Assembly (NCBI GenBank): GCA_002796995.1
Contig: PEKW01000005.1
Coordinates: 1-64,000, forward strand
Origin: Rhizobium sp.
GTDB taxonomy: Bacteria > Pseudomonadota > Alphaproteobacteria > Rhizobiales > Rhizobiaceae
Reading direction: 5' to 3'
Length of the DNA: 64,000 bases
In this document: in pieces, positions 24,308 to 32,714 of the stretch
Position numbering within the stretch: position 1 is the first letter of the stretch
How the letters are laid out: each line of letters begins with the position of its first letter
Notes under the pieces: generated by a model
Database searches by the model: none
Told to the model about the DNA's origin: nothing
The model's input: only the letters and a program-made list of their open reading frames with translations
Translations under genes and position numbers: made by a program

Positions 24308-24382
24308 GGCCGGCTCGCCTTCCCGCGAGCCGGCCATGAAAACAGGAAACCGGCGCGGTCTGCTCGACCGCGCCGGTTTTTT
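24308..24382 (+). terminator. terminator after glnA (two hairpins)
   Basis: An 11-base perfect stem (24308-24318 with 24325-24335) is followed by a second, 13-base perfect stem (24348-24360 with 24366-24378, loop TGCTC) whose 3' arm runs into six T. The second hairpin is a typical intrinsic terminator. Confidence 0.85.
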
Positions 24383-24428
24383 CATGCCTGATTAAATTAG
24401 ATGGGCCTTACGAAGCGATTCCCGCTCG

Positions 24429-25472
24429 TTACGGCTGCTTCTTCAGGCGCTGCTTGAGAAGGTTCAGATATTCCTCGTTGGCGTCCGGGGCTGGCGCCGG
24501 CTGCGCTGCGGGCGCCGTGCAGGCCGGCTTGTAGTCGAGAGCCATGCCCGCCTTGACGCAGGTTCCGACCTGCCAGCCGGGCGGCAGGGCCGTCAGATCC
24601 ACGGACTTCCACTTCGGGTGTCCCTTGGCCTCGAGCGCCGGCATGCCGTTGAGGATCAGGCTGGAGAAATCCGATACCGAGCGGCAGCTCTCGCGGTGAT
24701 AGGCGTTCTTCTTCGGATCGTAGTCATAGGTCATCAGCAAGGCCTTGACGGCGACCAGGTCGACGGGCTCCTGCTGGAAGGAATAGGTCGCGGCCGGCAC
24801 CGTCGCCGCCGTATAGGTCGCCAGCAGCGGCGCGTCCTTGATCGGCAGCAGATGGAACTTCGTGCCGTCGATCTGGGCATTGGCAAACAGCGGCGCCGGC
24901 GCGCCGGCCACGTAGAAGAAGGCGTCGATCTCGCCCGACAGCAGCTTGGGCAACGCCTCGTCGGGATTGAACGTCAGCCGTTCCGCCGCCTTGATCTGCA
25001 ATATGTCGAGCATCAGCGTCGCGGTGAGATAGGTGCCGCTATCGGCCTTGCCGATGGCGATCTTCTGGCCGGCGAGGCCCTTCAGATCGGCGACGCCGCT
25101 CCGCGCCAGGACATGGACCTCCTCATTGTAGAGCGGGAACATGATGCGCACGCCGCGCACCGCCTGCTGCACTTCCGGGTCGTTGGCCTCGAAGGTCTTC
25201 AGATATTCGAGCACGTCGCTCTGGACGATGCCGAACTGCGTGTTGCGCCGGTTGCGCACGCCGACGAAATTCTCCAGCGAACCGGCGCTCTCCACGACGT
25301 TGAGGCCAAGGCCGCATTCGGCGCCGAGTGCGGCTATGTCGCGGCCGATGCGGATATAGGTGCCGCTCGGCCCGCCGGTCATGATGTTGCGCTCGAAGCT
25401 GTCGGCCGCGGCCGTCGTGGCGACGAGGGCGAGCCCCAGGGCCGAGAGGAATGTGACGAGTTTCGTTGGCAT
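24429..25472 (-). CDS. TAXI-family TRAP-type solute-binding protein (orphan)
   Basis: A 347-residue exported protein. The signal peptide is MPTKLVTFLSALGLALVATT with likely cleavage after AAA (about residue 23). The TAXI (TRAP-associated extracytoplasmic immunogenic) fold is seen in NIMTGGPSGTYIRIGRDIA (29-47), ESAGSLENFVGVRNR and QFGIVQSDVLEYL. KIAIGKADSGTYLTATLML and GEIDAFFYVAGAP also fit the family. A Pro/Ala-rich stretch (about 318-330) precedes a short basic helix at the end, unusual for the family. No TRAP membrane genes are nearby. Its only operon partner is a membrane-anchored coiled-coil protein 17 bases upstream. Ligand unknown; glutamate-like ligands are known for some TAXI proteins. 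Confidence 0.85.
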   Translation of the reverse strand: MPTKLVTFLSALGLALVATTAAADSFERNIMTGGPSGTYIRIGRDIAALGAECGLGLNVVESAGSLENFVGVRNRRNTQFGIVQSDVLEYLKTFEANDPEVQQAVRGVRIMFPLYNEEVHVLARSGVADLKGLAGQKIAIGKADSGTYLTATLMLDILQIKAAERLTFNPDEALPKLLSGEIDAFFYVAGAPAPLFANAQIDGTKFHLLPIKDAPLLATYTAATVPAATYSFQQEPVDLVAVKALLMTYDYDPKKNAYHRESCRSVSDFSSLILNGMPALEAKGHPKWKSVDLTALPPGWQVGTCVKAGMALDYKPACTAPAAQPAPAPDANEEYLNLLKQRLKKQP

Positions 25473-25489
25473 GGCGAGGGTCCTTTCGC

Positions 25490-26563
25490 TCAGCAGCCGC
25501 TTTTCAGGTCGCGCATCAGGTTGCGAAGCGTCACGACCGGCACGGAGCGGAACACCGACTGCAGGCCGGTCGTCACGCACTCACCGGACACCAGCAGGTT
25601 CCGCAGGCGCTGGTAGTCTTCCGCCGACAGCCGATCGAGGCCGGGCGTCCTGGCGAGCACGGCATCGACGGCTGCCGGATTGCGCGGCGCATCGGCAATG
25701 AGCGGCAGGTCGTCCGCGTTCTCCGGCGGTGCGGCCGGCACACTGTCTGGCGCCTTGTCTTCATCCGGAGCGCTCTCCGTCCTTGCGGCATCCAGTTGGG
25801 CCTGCAGCGCTGCGCTGCGCTCCTGCTCGCGGGCAAGTTTATCTGCGGCATCCTTCAGTGCGTTCTGGCTGCGCGCCAGGTCGGCCCCGAGGGCGTCGCG
25901 CTCGGCCAAGATCTTGGTCCCGTCCGCCTCGGCCTTGGCCAGCTTGTCCGAAAGCTCGGCGATCTGCGCCTGAAGACGCGGGATCTCGATGGTCTTCAGC
26001 GCGGCCAGCGCCTTGCCCGCCTCGCCTTCCGACGTATCCAGCCTGCGCTTCAGGTCCGCAAGGGCGGCATCGGCAGCCTCTCTGGCGCTCGTGGCGTCGC
26101 GTTGCACGGTTTCGATCGCCTTGTCCTGCGCGACGCTGTGCTGCCGGGAATCGGCCAGAGCCTTCGCCAGCCGCGCATTTTCTTCCTTTTCCGACAGCAG
26201 TTCGCGGCTGGTCGCCTCGAGCGTGTCGGCCATGCTGTCCAGTTCGCTGCGCTGGCTGTCGAGCGTCTGCCTGAGGGCGGCCGTCTCCGGATCGCTGGCA
26301 TTGAGGGCCGTCTCCGCCTGCTTACGCGCCTCGAGCGCTTCGGCGAGGCGCCGGTTGCTGTCATCGAGCCTGGCGGAAAGGTCGGCGATCTGGGCGTCGA
26401 CCGTGGCCAGGCGGTCGGCGTCCTGCAGGGTGACGTAGCGCATGGCTCCGTAACCGGCCGCCGCCCCGAGCACCAGGCTCACCAGGATCGCGACCAACAG
26501 CCCGAACGGTGATCCGCCGCGCGCTTGGCTCACCTGCGTATCCCTGCCCCATTGATTGCTCAC
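25490..26563 (-). CDS. membrane-anchored coiled-coil protein
   Basis: I do not recognise a named family. The 357-residue product (GTG start at 26563, GGAGA seven bases before it; an ATG at 26626 would add 21 residues) has one membrane helix near FGLLVAILVSLVLGAAAGYG (20-39). A long, heptad-rich coiled coil follows (about 45-270, rich in A, L, E, D and Q), then an acidic Pro-rich linker. The end is a small conserved-looking domain containing LDRLSAEDYQRLRNLLVSGE and two cysteines (VSGECV and the final SGC). Most of the protein should be in the periplasm. It is co-transcribed with the TAXI binding protein and could present or sense its ligand-bound state. Confidence 0.7.
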   Translation of the reverse strand: MSNQWGRDTQVSQARGGSPFGLLVAILVSLVLGAAAGYGAMRYVTLQDADRLATVDAQIADLSARLDDSNRRLAEALEARKQAETALNASDPETAALRQTLDSQRSELDSMADTLEATSRELLSEKEENARLAKALADSRQHSVAQDKAIETVQRDATSAREAADAALADLKRRLDTSEGEAGKALAALKTIEIPRLQAQIAELSDKLAKAEADGTKILAERDALGADLARSQNALKDAADKLAREQERSAALQAQLDAARTESAPDEDKAPDSVPAAPPENADDLPLIADAPRNPAAVDAVLARTPGLDRLSAEDYQRLRNLLVSGECVTTGLQSVFRSVPVVTLRNLMRDLKSGC

Positions 26564-26764
26564 GGCATCTCCGCTTCGGCCTGTATCCGTTGCCGTCTGG
26601 GTAGCGTGAATTGCCGGCCCGTGCAAGTTTGTGCCCGGCCGTACCGGAGCAAGGTTTCGCGGCTTTCCATCGCCGCATCGCCCTTGTAGTCTCCGCTTCG
26701 CCGCCGTGGACCACGGCGCGCCCCGCCCCCTGTCTCACCCGTGTCCGAAAGCCAGATCGCCTCC

Positions 26765-27697
26765 ATGCCCCAGACAAAACTTTCGGCTGCTCCGAGGCCG
26801 CTCGACTGGCTGCTCTATTTTCTCGCTCCGGTGTTCTTCTCCAGCAACCTGATCTTTGGTCGCGGCATCACCGGCGAAATCGCGCCCTTCACCACGGCCT
26901 TCCTACGCTGGGCGGGCTCGGCCCTGATCATCTTTCCCTTCGTCTATGCCGAGCGCCGGGTCTGCCTTGCCTTCGTGCGGTCGCATACCGGCATCTGGCT
27001 GACGCTCGGCATCCTCGGCATGGGCATTTGCGGCGGCTTCGTCTATTGGGCGCTGACGCTGACGACGGCGTCCAACGCGACGCTGATCTACACCACCTCC
27101 TCGCTCTTCATCATTCTCGCGCAATGGCTGTTCCTGGGGCGCCGCATCTCCGCGGTCGAACTGGTGGGCATGGTCGTCGCCTTTGCCGGCGTCGCGGTCA
27201 TCGTGCTCAAGGGAGACTGGACCGCCCTCTTCCACCTGCGCTTCAACATCGGTGATTTCGGCATCCTCGCTGCGGCCATCGCCTTTGCGCTCTATTCCCT
27301 GCTGCTGCGCCACCCGGCGGTGCAGGCCATGCCGCCCATGCCGCTGTTTGGCCTGCTGTCGCTGTCGGGCACGCTGGTCCTCATTCCACCCGCCCTTTAC
27401 GAGGTGCTCACCGGCGGCCTCTTGCCGGATACGACGAGCGACTGGACCAAGTTGCTCGGCATCATCCTCTTTGCCTCGCTGGCGGCCTTCTACTGCTTCC
27501 AGCATGCGGTCCGCGTCTTCGGCGCGGCCATGGCCGGCATCACGCTCTATCTCATGCCGCCGATGTCTATCGTCATGGCAGTGATCTTCCTCGGCGAGCA
27601 GTTCCAGGCCTATCACGCGGTTGGCATCGTGCTGGTCATGGGCGGACTGGTTCTGGCGACGGCACCCGGGCGCCGCGGCGCCAGACCGGCGGCCTGA
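26765..27697 (+). CDS. EamA/DMT-family transporter
   Basis: A 310-residue inner-membrane protein with ten predicted helices and two EamA repeats (for example FFSSNLIFGRGITGEIAPFT and the second-repeat AAAIAFALYSLLLRHPAVQA). The end APGRRGARPAA is a short basic tail. The ATG at 26765 is chosen; an in-frame GTG at 26741 is equally possible since neither has a strong ribosome site. Substrate unknown. Expressed divergently from the coiled-coil/TAXI pair. Confidence 0.82.
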   Translation: MPQTKLSAAPRPLDWLLYFLAPVFFSSNLIFGRGITGEIAPFTTAFLRWAGSALIIFPFVYAERRVCLAFVRSHTGIWLTLGILGMGICGGFVYWALTLTTASNATLIYTTSSLFIILAQWLFLGRRISAVELVGMVVAFAGVAVIVLKGDWTALFHLRFNIGDFGILAAAIAFALYSLLLRHPAVQAMPPMPLFGLLSLSGTLVLIPPALYEVLTGGLLPDTTSDWTKLLGIILFASLAAFYCFQHAVRVFGAAMAGITLYLMPPMSIVMAVIFLGEQFQAYHAVGIVLVMGGLVLATAPGRRGARPAA

Positions 27698-27768
27698 GCG
27701 AAAGCATAGCCGGGTCTTGATGTTTCGCCCTTTCCTCCCCAAATTCATGGGGAAAGGAAGTGAAGCCC

Positions 27769-28098
27769 ATGAAACAGCGCAACGCAAAATTTGGCATTGG
27801 TGAAGTCGTTCGCCACAAGGTCTTTCCGTTCCGTGGCGTCGTCTTCGACGTGGATCCGGAATTCGCCAACAGTGAGGAATGGTGGAACGCCATTCCGGCC
27901 GAAGTGCGCCCGTCCAAGGACCAGCCCTTCTACCATCTGCTCGCCGAAAATGCGGAGACGGAATACGTCGCCTATGTCTCGGAGCAGAACCTGGAGAAGG
28001 ATCTCAGCGACGAACCGCTGCGCAATCCGCAGGTTCAGCAGATCTTCGTGCGGGAACAGGCCGGACACTACAAGCCCAAGGCAAGCTTCGCCCACTGA
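27769..28098 (+). CDS. hspQ: heat shock protein HspQ
   Basis: HspQ is a small hemimethylated-DNA-binding-fold protein; in enterobacteria it is an adaptor that increases Lon activity and affects DnaA turnover. The 109-residue product shows NAKFGIGEVVRHKVFPFRGV (4-23), VDPEFANSEEWW, QPFYHLLAENAETEYVAYVS and NPQVQQIF, all typical. A strong ribosome site (GGAAAGGAAG) precedes the ATG at 27769; a GTG three codons earlier is less likely. A terminator hairpin follows and is shared with the convergent IalB gene. Confidence 0.93.
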   Translation: MKQRNAKFGIGEVVRHKVFPFRGVVFDVDPEFANSEEWWNAIPAEVRPSKDQPFYHLLAENAETEYVAYVSEQNLEKDLSDEPLRNPQVQQIFVREQAGHYKPKASFAH

Positions 28099-28134
28099 CG
28101 CGCACGCGTCTCCACCGCCATTAATGCAAACGAA

Positions 28135-28158
28135 AAAGGCCCGCGCGAGCGGGCCTTT
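28135..28158. terminator. bidirectional terminator between hspQ and the IalB gene
   Basis: AAAGGCCCGC (28135-28144) pairs perfectly with GCGGGCCTTT (28149-28158) over a GCGA loop. A-rich and T-rich flanks make it usable from both sides. Confidence 0.8.
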
Positions 28159-28186
28159 CCGTATCTATATCTTGGCAAGAGAGCGA

Positions 28187-28828
28187 TCAGTTGCCCTGCT
28201 TGGCAGCGTCCTGGGCGTCGTTGATCGCCTTGTTGCGCTCTTCCTGCTTCTTCTGCATCGCTTCCTGAAGGAGGCGCTGGCGCTCTTCGGCCTGCGACTG
28301 CGACATGGCCTCGCCGTCATAGGCGCCGGTGAAGCCTTCGAGCGGGATCTTGATCGGGTTCGGGGCGCGGCGGAAGTTGACCGAGGTCAGGACGACCTCG
28401 TTGCCCTTCTTCAGGCTGGCGATCAGTGCGTCGGTGAGCGGCATTTCGGCCGTGCAGCGGTCCGGCAGGCAGACGGTGTAGTCGAGCTTGACGCCCTTGC
28501 CGCCGTCGATCTGCATCATGATGCCCGGCGGGATCAGGCGGGCCGAAGGAACGGTAACCTGGATGAGCTTGCGGTTGATCTTGCCTTCGATCGAGATCAG
28601 GCCGACAGCCGTGATCAACTGGCCGTTCTGGGCGAGCTGCTGGTTCTGCACGACGCAGACGTCGGCCTCTTCCTGCTTGGTGCAGGTCTTGAACCACTTG
28701 GCCGGGCCGGCGGCCGCGGGAGCTGCTGCGTCCTGGGCGCTGGCTACCATCGGGGCAGATGCCGCGCCGAAGGTCAGAACGAGAGCAGACAGTGCGGTCC
28801 GCGTAGCTTTGGTTGCATTAAACATCAT
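28187..28828 (-). CDS. invasion-associated locus B (IalB) family protein
   Basis: A 213-residue exported protein. The signal peptide covers about residues 1-31 (ALSALVLTFGAASAPMVASA, then QDAA). The IalB fold is recognised by WFKTCTK, CVVQNQQL, INRKLIQVTVPSARLIPPGI, CLPDRCTAEMPL and VNFRRAPNPIKIPLEGFTGAYD, with four conserved cysteines that could pair. The C-terminal ~40 residues are a charged helix (SQAEERQRLLQEAMQKKQEE). IalB was named in Bartonella, but the family is widespread in non-pathogenic alphaproteobacteria, so no virulence role is implied. The 266 bases upstream, shared with the next gene, show no further gene. Confidence 0.88.
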   Translation of the reverse strand: MMFNATKATRTALSALVLTFGAASAPMVASAQDAAAPAAAGPAKWFKTCTKQEEADVCVVQNQQLAQNGQLITAVGLISIEGKINRKLIQVTVPSARLIPPGIMMQIDGGKGVKLDYTVCLPDRCTAEMPLTDALIASLKKGNEVVLTSVNFRRAPNPIKIPLEGFTGAYDGEAMSQSQAEERQRLLQEAMQKKQEERNKAINDAQDAAKQGN

Positions 28829-29094
28829 AACCTAATCCGTCTCCTGAAAACCGATATCGGGCACTTTTAAGGCCGCGACACTCGCCGGTCGTGCTGCCTG
28901 TCAACTGTCGTCCAAATGAGGCAAATACATGACCTTGGCACCCGGCTCCCCTGTTACATCGCGAAGTCTGGAATATCCAGTCTTTCTTTGGGCGCATAAG
29001 GGAACAGCGCGGCTTTTTGCATGGCGATGTGTTTGTTTTATGGTGTTCATGTTAGCCTGATCGAGAATCTCGGACCTCGCGGAAAGGATAATTC

Positions 29095-30897
29095 GTGCGT
29101 CGTATAGCCCTCAGCCTGCTCTTCCTCGCCCAGTGCAGCCTCGCCCATGCCGAGCCGGTGCACGGCATCGCCATGCATGGCGAACCGGCGCTCGGCGCGG
29201 ACTACGCGCACTTCCCTTACGTCAATCCCGAGGTCAAGAAGGGCGGCAGGATCAATTACGGCGTCGTCGGCACCTTCGACAGCCTGAATTCCTTCGTCCT
29301 GAAGGGCATGCGCACCACGGCGCGCGGCATCTGGGACCCGGAATACGGCAACCTGTTCTACGAATCGCTGATGAGCCGCTCGAGCGACGAGCCCTTCTCG
29401 CTCTACGGCCTGCTCGCCGAAACGGTCGAATGGGACGAGGACCGGACCTTCATCCAGTTCAACCTCAATCCCAGGGCCCGCTGGCATGACGGCAAGCCAG
29501 TGACGGCTGACGACGTGATCTTCTCGTTCAACCTGCTGCAGGAAAAGGGCCGCCCGCCCTATAACAAGCGGCTGGCCGTGGTCGAGAAGATGGAGAAGGT
29601 GGGCGACAACAGCGTGCGCTTTACCTTCAACGACAAGGCGAACCGCGAGACCCCGCTGATCCTCGCCATGTCGCCGATCCTGCCGCAGCACGCGGTCGAT
29701 CCGGCGAAGTTCGACCAGACGTCGCTGGAAATTCCGGTCGGTTCCGGACCCTACAAGATCAAGTCGATCAAGCCCGGCGAGAAGATCGTCTATGCCCGCG
29801 ATCCGGACTATTGGGGCAAGGACATTCCCTCCAAGGTTGGCTTCGACAATTACGACGAGATCTCCGTCACCTATTTCCTGCAGGATTCGACGCTGTTCGA
29901 AGCCTTCAAGAAAGGCGACGTCGATGTCTATCCGGATGGCGATTCCGGCCACTGGGAGCGCGCCTACGACTTCCCCGCGGTCAAGAACGGCGACGTGGTC
30001 AAGGAGGTGTTCCAGCCCGGCCTGCCCTCCGGCATGCTCGGCTTCGTCTTCAACACCCGCCGGCCGATCTTTGCCGATGCCAAGGTGCGCGAAGCCCTGT
30101 CGCTGGCCTTCGACTTCGAATGGGTGAACAAGAACCTCTATGGCGGTGCCTTCAAACGCAGCCAGAGCTTCTGGCAGAATTCCACGCTCGGCGCCTTCGG
30201 CAATGCCGCCGATGAGCGGGAACTCGCGCTGCTCGGACCCGCCAAGGACCGCATCGCGCCGGAAATCCTCGCCGGGACCTATGCCATGCCGGTTTCCGAC
30301 GGCTCGGGCGCCGACCGCAAGGTGCTGCGCCAGGCCGTCTCGCTGCTCGCCGAGGCGGGTTATGCGATCAAGGGCGGCAAGATGCTCGACAAGACCGGCA
30401 AGCAGCTCACCTTCGAGGTGATGACCCAGAACGAGGGCCAGGAGAAGATGGCGATCGCCTATCAGCGCGCGCTGGCGCTCATCGGCATCCAGATGTCGAT
30501 CCGCACGGTCGACGACGCGCAGTATCAGGCGCGGTCGAACAGCTTCGACTACGACATGATCGTCAAGGCTTACACCTCGTCCCTGTCGCCCGGGGCCGAG
30601 CAGTTCAACCGCTGGGAATCCTCGTCGCGCGACGCCCAGGGCAGCTTCAACTATGCCGGCGTCGCCGATCCCGACATCGACCGCATGATCGAGGCGCTCG
30701 CCAGCGCCCGCAGCCTGGAGGATTTTCAGGCGGCCGTGCGCGCCTATGACCGCCTGCTGGTCGCCGGCCACTATGTCGTGCCGCTCTACCATATCGGCGA
30801 GCAGTGGGTAGCCCGCTGGACGCATATCGGTCGGCCGGAGAAGTCGCCGCTCTATGGCTACCAGCTTCCGGTCTGGTGGGACGCGCGGGCGCAGTAG
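29095..30897 (+). CDS. extracellular solute-binding protein family 5, YejA-like
   Basis: A 600-residue periplasmic binding protein. A signal peptide (RRIALSLLFLAQCSLAHA, 2-19) leads into HGIAMHGEPALGADYAHFPY, the opening typical of YejA-type proteins that bind oligopeptides, including microcin C and cyclic peptides. FDSLNSFVLKG, WHDGKPVTADDVIFSFNLL and VGSGPYKIKSI are family-5 hallmarks. It starts with GTG at 29095, supported by GGAAAGGA eight bases before. No permease or ATPase genes are adjacent, so it either serves a distant transporter or is an orphan. Confidence 0.88.
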   Translation: MRRIALSLLFLAQCSLAHAEPVHGIAMHGEPALGADYAHFPYVNPEVKKGGRINYGVVGTFDSLNSFVLKGMRTTARGIWDPEYGNLFYESLMSRSSDEPFSLYGLLAETVEWDEDRTFIQFNLNPRARWHDGKPVTADDVIFSFNLLQEKGRPPYNKRLAVVEKMEKVGDNSVRFTFNDKANRETPLILAMSPILPQHAVDPAKFDQTSLEIPVGSGPYKIKSIKPGEKIVYARDPDYWGKDIPSKVGFDNYDEISVTYFLQDSTLFEAFKKGDVDVYPDGDSGHWERAYDFPAVKNGDVVKEVFQPGLPSGMLGFVFNTRRPIFADAKVREALSLAFDFEWVNKNLYGGAFKRSQSFWQNSTLGAFGNAADERELALLGPAKDRIAPEILAGTYAMPVSDGSGADRKVLRQAVSLLAEAGYAIKGGKMLDKTGKQLTFEVMTQNEGQEKMAIAYQRALALIGIQMSIRTVDDAQYQARSNSFDYDMIVKAYTSSLSPGAEQFNRWESSSRDAQGSFNYAGVADPDIDRMIEALASARSLEDFQAAVRAYDRLLVAGHYVVPLYHIGEQWVARWTHIGRPEKSPLYGYQLPVWWDARAQ

Positions 30898-31022
30898 CGC
30901 TCGCCGACTGCCTTTTTCCGGCGGCGGTTACGCCAAGGTAACCGGTTGAAATGCGCCGCGATTGCCCTTACGTGGCAGCGAACGGTCATTTCGGCCCCCA
31001 GCCGCCCGGAAAGGAAAGCATC

Positions 31023-31694
31023 ATGGAACGCATCACCATCGACATCGTCTCGGACGTCGTCTGCCCCTGGTGCTATCTCGGCAAGGCGCGCCTCGACCTC
31101 GCCATCGCCGAGGTGCAGGGCGAGATCGGCGTCGACGTCAACTGGCGACCCTACCAGCTCAATCCGGACTATCCGCCGGAAGGCGTCGATCACCAGAAAG
31201 CGCTCGCCGAAAAGCTCGGCGGCAAGGACAATATGGACCGCGCCCACGCGCAGCTGCGCGAACTGGGTTCGGCCGTCGGTATCGCCTTCGATTTCGGCGC
31301 GATCAAGATCGGCCCGAACACGCTCGACGCGCACCGCCTGATCTACTGGGCCGGCGTCGAGGACCGCGAGATCCAGGATCGCGTCGTCACCGCGCTGTTC
31401 AAGGCCAATTTCGAAGAGGGCCGCAATGTCGGCGACCCGGCAGTCCTGCTCGACATTGCCGAGGCCGCCGGTCTCGACCGTGCCCTCGTCGACGCGCTGC
31501 TGACCGGCGATGCGGACAAGGCGGAGGTGCAGGGCGAGATCGAGGCGGCCCGGCAGATGGGCGTGAACGGCGTGCCCTTCCTGATCTTCGACCAGCAATA
31601 TGCGGTGAGCGGCGCACAGACGCCGGACGTGCTGGCCGGTGCGCTGCGCGACATCGCCCGGATGAAATCCGAAGCGCTTGCAAAACTCAATTGA
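31023..31694 (+). CDS. DsbA-family oxidoreductase, FrnE-like
   Basis: A 223-residue cytoplasmic thioredoxin-fold protein with an inserted helical domain. The active site is CPWC at Cys14-Cys17 (SDVVCPWCYLGKARL) and the cis-proline loop is GVNGVPFLIFD (~178-188). NPDYPPEGVDHQ and NTLDAHRLIYWA match the FrnE/YwbO branch, linked to disulfide handling under oxidative stress. No signal peptide. The ATG at 31023 is preceded by GGAAAGGA. An EamA-type gene follows about 60 bases later. Confidence 0.88.
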   Translation: MERITIDIVSDVVCPWCYLGKARLDLAIAEVQGEIGVDVNWRPYQLNPDYPPEGVDHQKALAEKLGGKDNMDRAHAQLRELGSAVGIAFDFGAIKIGPNTLDAHRLIYWAGVEDREIQDRVVTALFKANFEEGRNVGDPAVLLDIAEAAGLDRALVDALLTGDADKAEVQGEIEAARQMGVNGVPFLIFDQQYAVSGAQTPDVLAGALRDIARMKSEALAKLN

Positions 31695-31753
31695 CGCGCT
31701 GCGGGAAGCTTCGTAAGCACGGCTGATCTCCTTCCTCCCCGGGACATTCTGCC

Positions 31754-32695
31754 GTGCGCTCCGATCTCATTCTTCGAGGCATTTTCATCGCCTTCGCGGC
31801 CTTTGCCGCCTATGCGGTCTCCGATGCCTGCGTGAAACTCATCGAGGGGCGCGTCAGCCCCTTCGAATCCGGCTTCTTCGGCGCCGTGTTCGGCATTGCC
31901 GCCCTGCCCTTCCTGATGAAGCGCGGCGACCGCTGGCAGGATGTGCTGGCCACCACCAACCGTCCGCTGTGGCTCTTACGGTTCTTCTCCGCCGGCGCCG
32001 GCATCATCGGCAGCGTCACCGCCTTCACCCACCTGTCGATGGCCGAGGCCTTCTGCCTGATCTTCCTTCTTCCGTCCTTCGTCACCATCATGTCGGTGAT
32101 CTTCCTCAAGGAGCCCGTCGGCATCCGCCGCTGGGGTGCGGTGATCATCGGCTTCGTCGGCGTGCTCGTCGTGCTGCGCCCGGGCTTCCGCGAACTCTCC
32201 ATCGGCCATGTCGGCGCCGTCTTCGCCGGCCTCGGCGGGGCCCTGTCGATCGTCATCTATCGCGCCATCGGCCCGGCGGAAAAGAACATCTCGCTCTATG
32301 GCGCCGGCCTGCTCGGCGGGCTCGTCATCTGCGGCCTGCTGATGCTCGGCGATTTCCGCTGGCCGGCGGGCGAGGAATGGCTGCTGCTCGCCGGCTACGG
32401 CCTGCTCGGGGCACTCGGCAATGTCCTTCTGATGTATTCCGCCTTCTACGCACCGGCAGCCGTCGTCGGCCCGATCCAGTACAGCCAGATGCTCTGGGGC
32501 ATCCTGTTCGGTTACCTGATCTTCGGCGACCGGGTCGACTTGCCCATGGTCGCCGGCATCGTCTTGATCATCGGCTCCGGTCTCCTGACCATCAGCCGCG
32601 AGCGCACCAAGGGCGTCGCCCTGCCGCCGGCGGTCGCCGGCAAGGACGAGGCAGCGCTGGCGATCAAGCCGGAAGACGAGACGGCCTCCAGCTGA
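31754..32695 (+). CDS. EamA/DMT-family transporter
   Basis: A 313-residue inner-membrane protein with ten predicted helices: GIFIAFAAFAAYAVSDACVK at the start, repeat one ending around FLKEPVGIRRWGAVIIGFVG, and repeat two ending FGDRVDLPMVAGIVLIIGSG. The C-terminal ~35 residues are soluble and charged. It starts with GTG at 31754. This branch resembles S-adenosylmethionine-uptake/RhaT-like DMT proteins, but I would not assign a substrate. Converges with mfd; a GC-rich hairpin without a T run lies between. Confidence 0.82.
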   Translation: MRSDLILRGIFIAFAAFAAYAVSDACVKLIEGRVSPFESGFFGAVFGIAALPFLMKRGDRWQDVLATTNRPLWLLRFFSAGAGIIGSVTAFTHLSMAEAFCLIFLLPSFVTIMSVIFLKEPVGIRRWGAVIIGFVGVLVVLRPGFRELSIGHVGAVFAGLGGALSIVIYRAIGPAEKNISLYGAGLLGGLVICGLLMLGDFRWPAGEEWLLLAGYGLLGALGNVLLMYSAFYAPAAVVGPIQYSQMLWGILFGYLIFGDRVDLPMVAGIVLIIGSGLLTISRERTKGVALPPAVAGKDEAALAIKPEDETASS

Positions 32696-32714
32696 CGATG
32701 CGGCGGTCCGCCGC

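Noticed and set aside
28187..28828. IalB-like protein as evidence of a pathogen
   Set aside because: The family is widespread in free-living and symbiotic alphaproteobacteria, so it does not indicate virulence.
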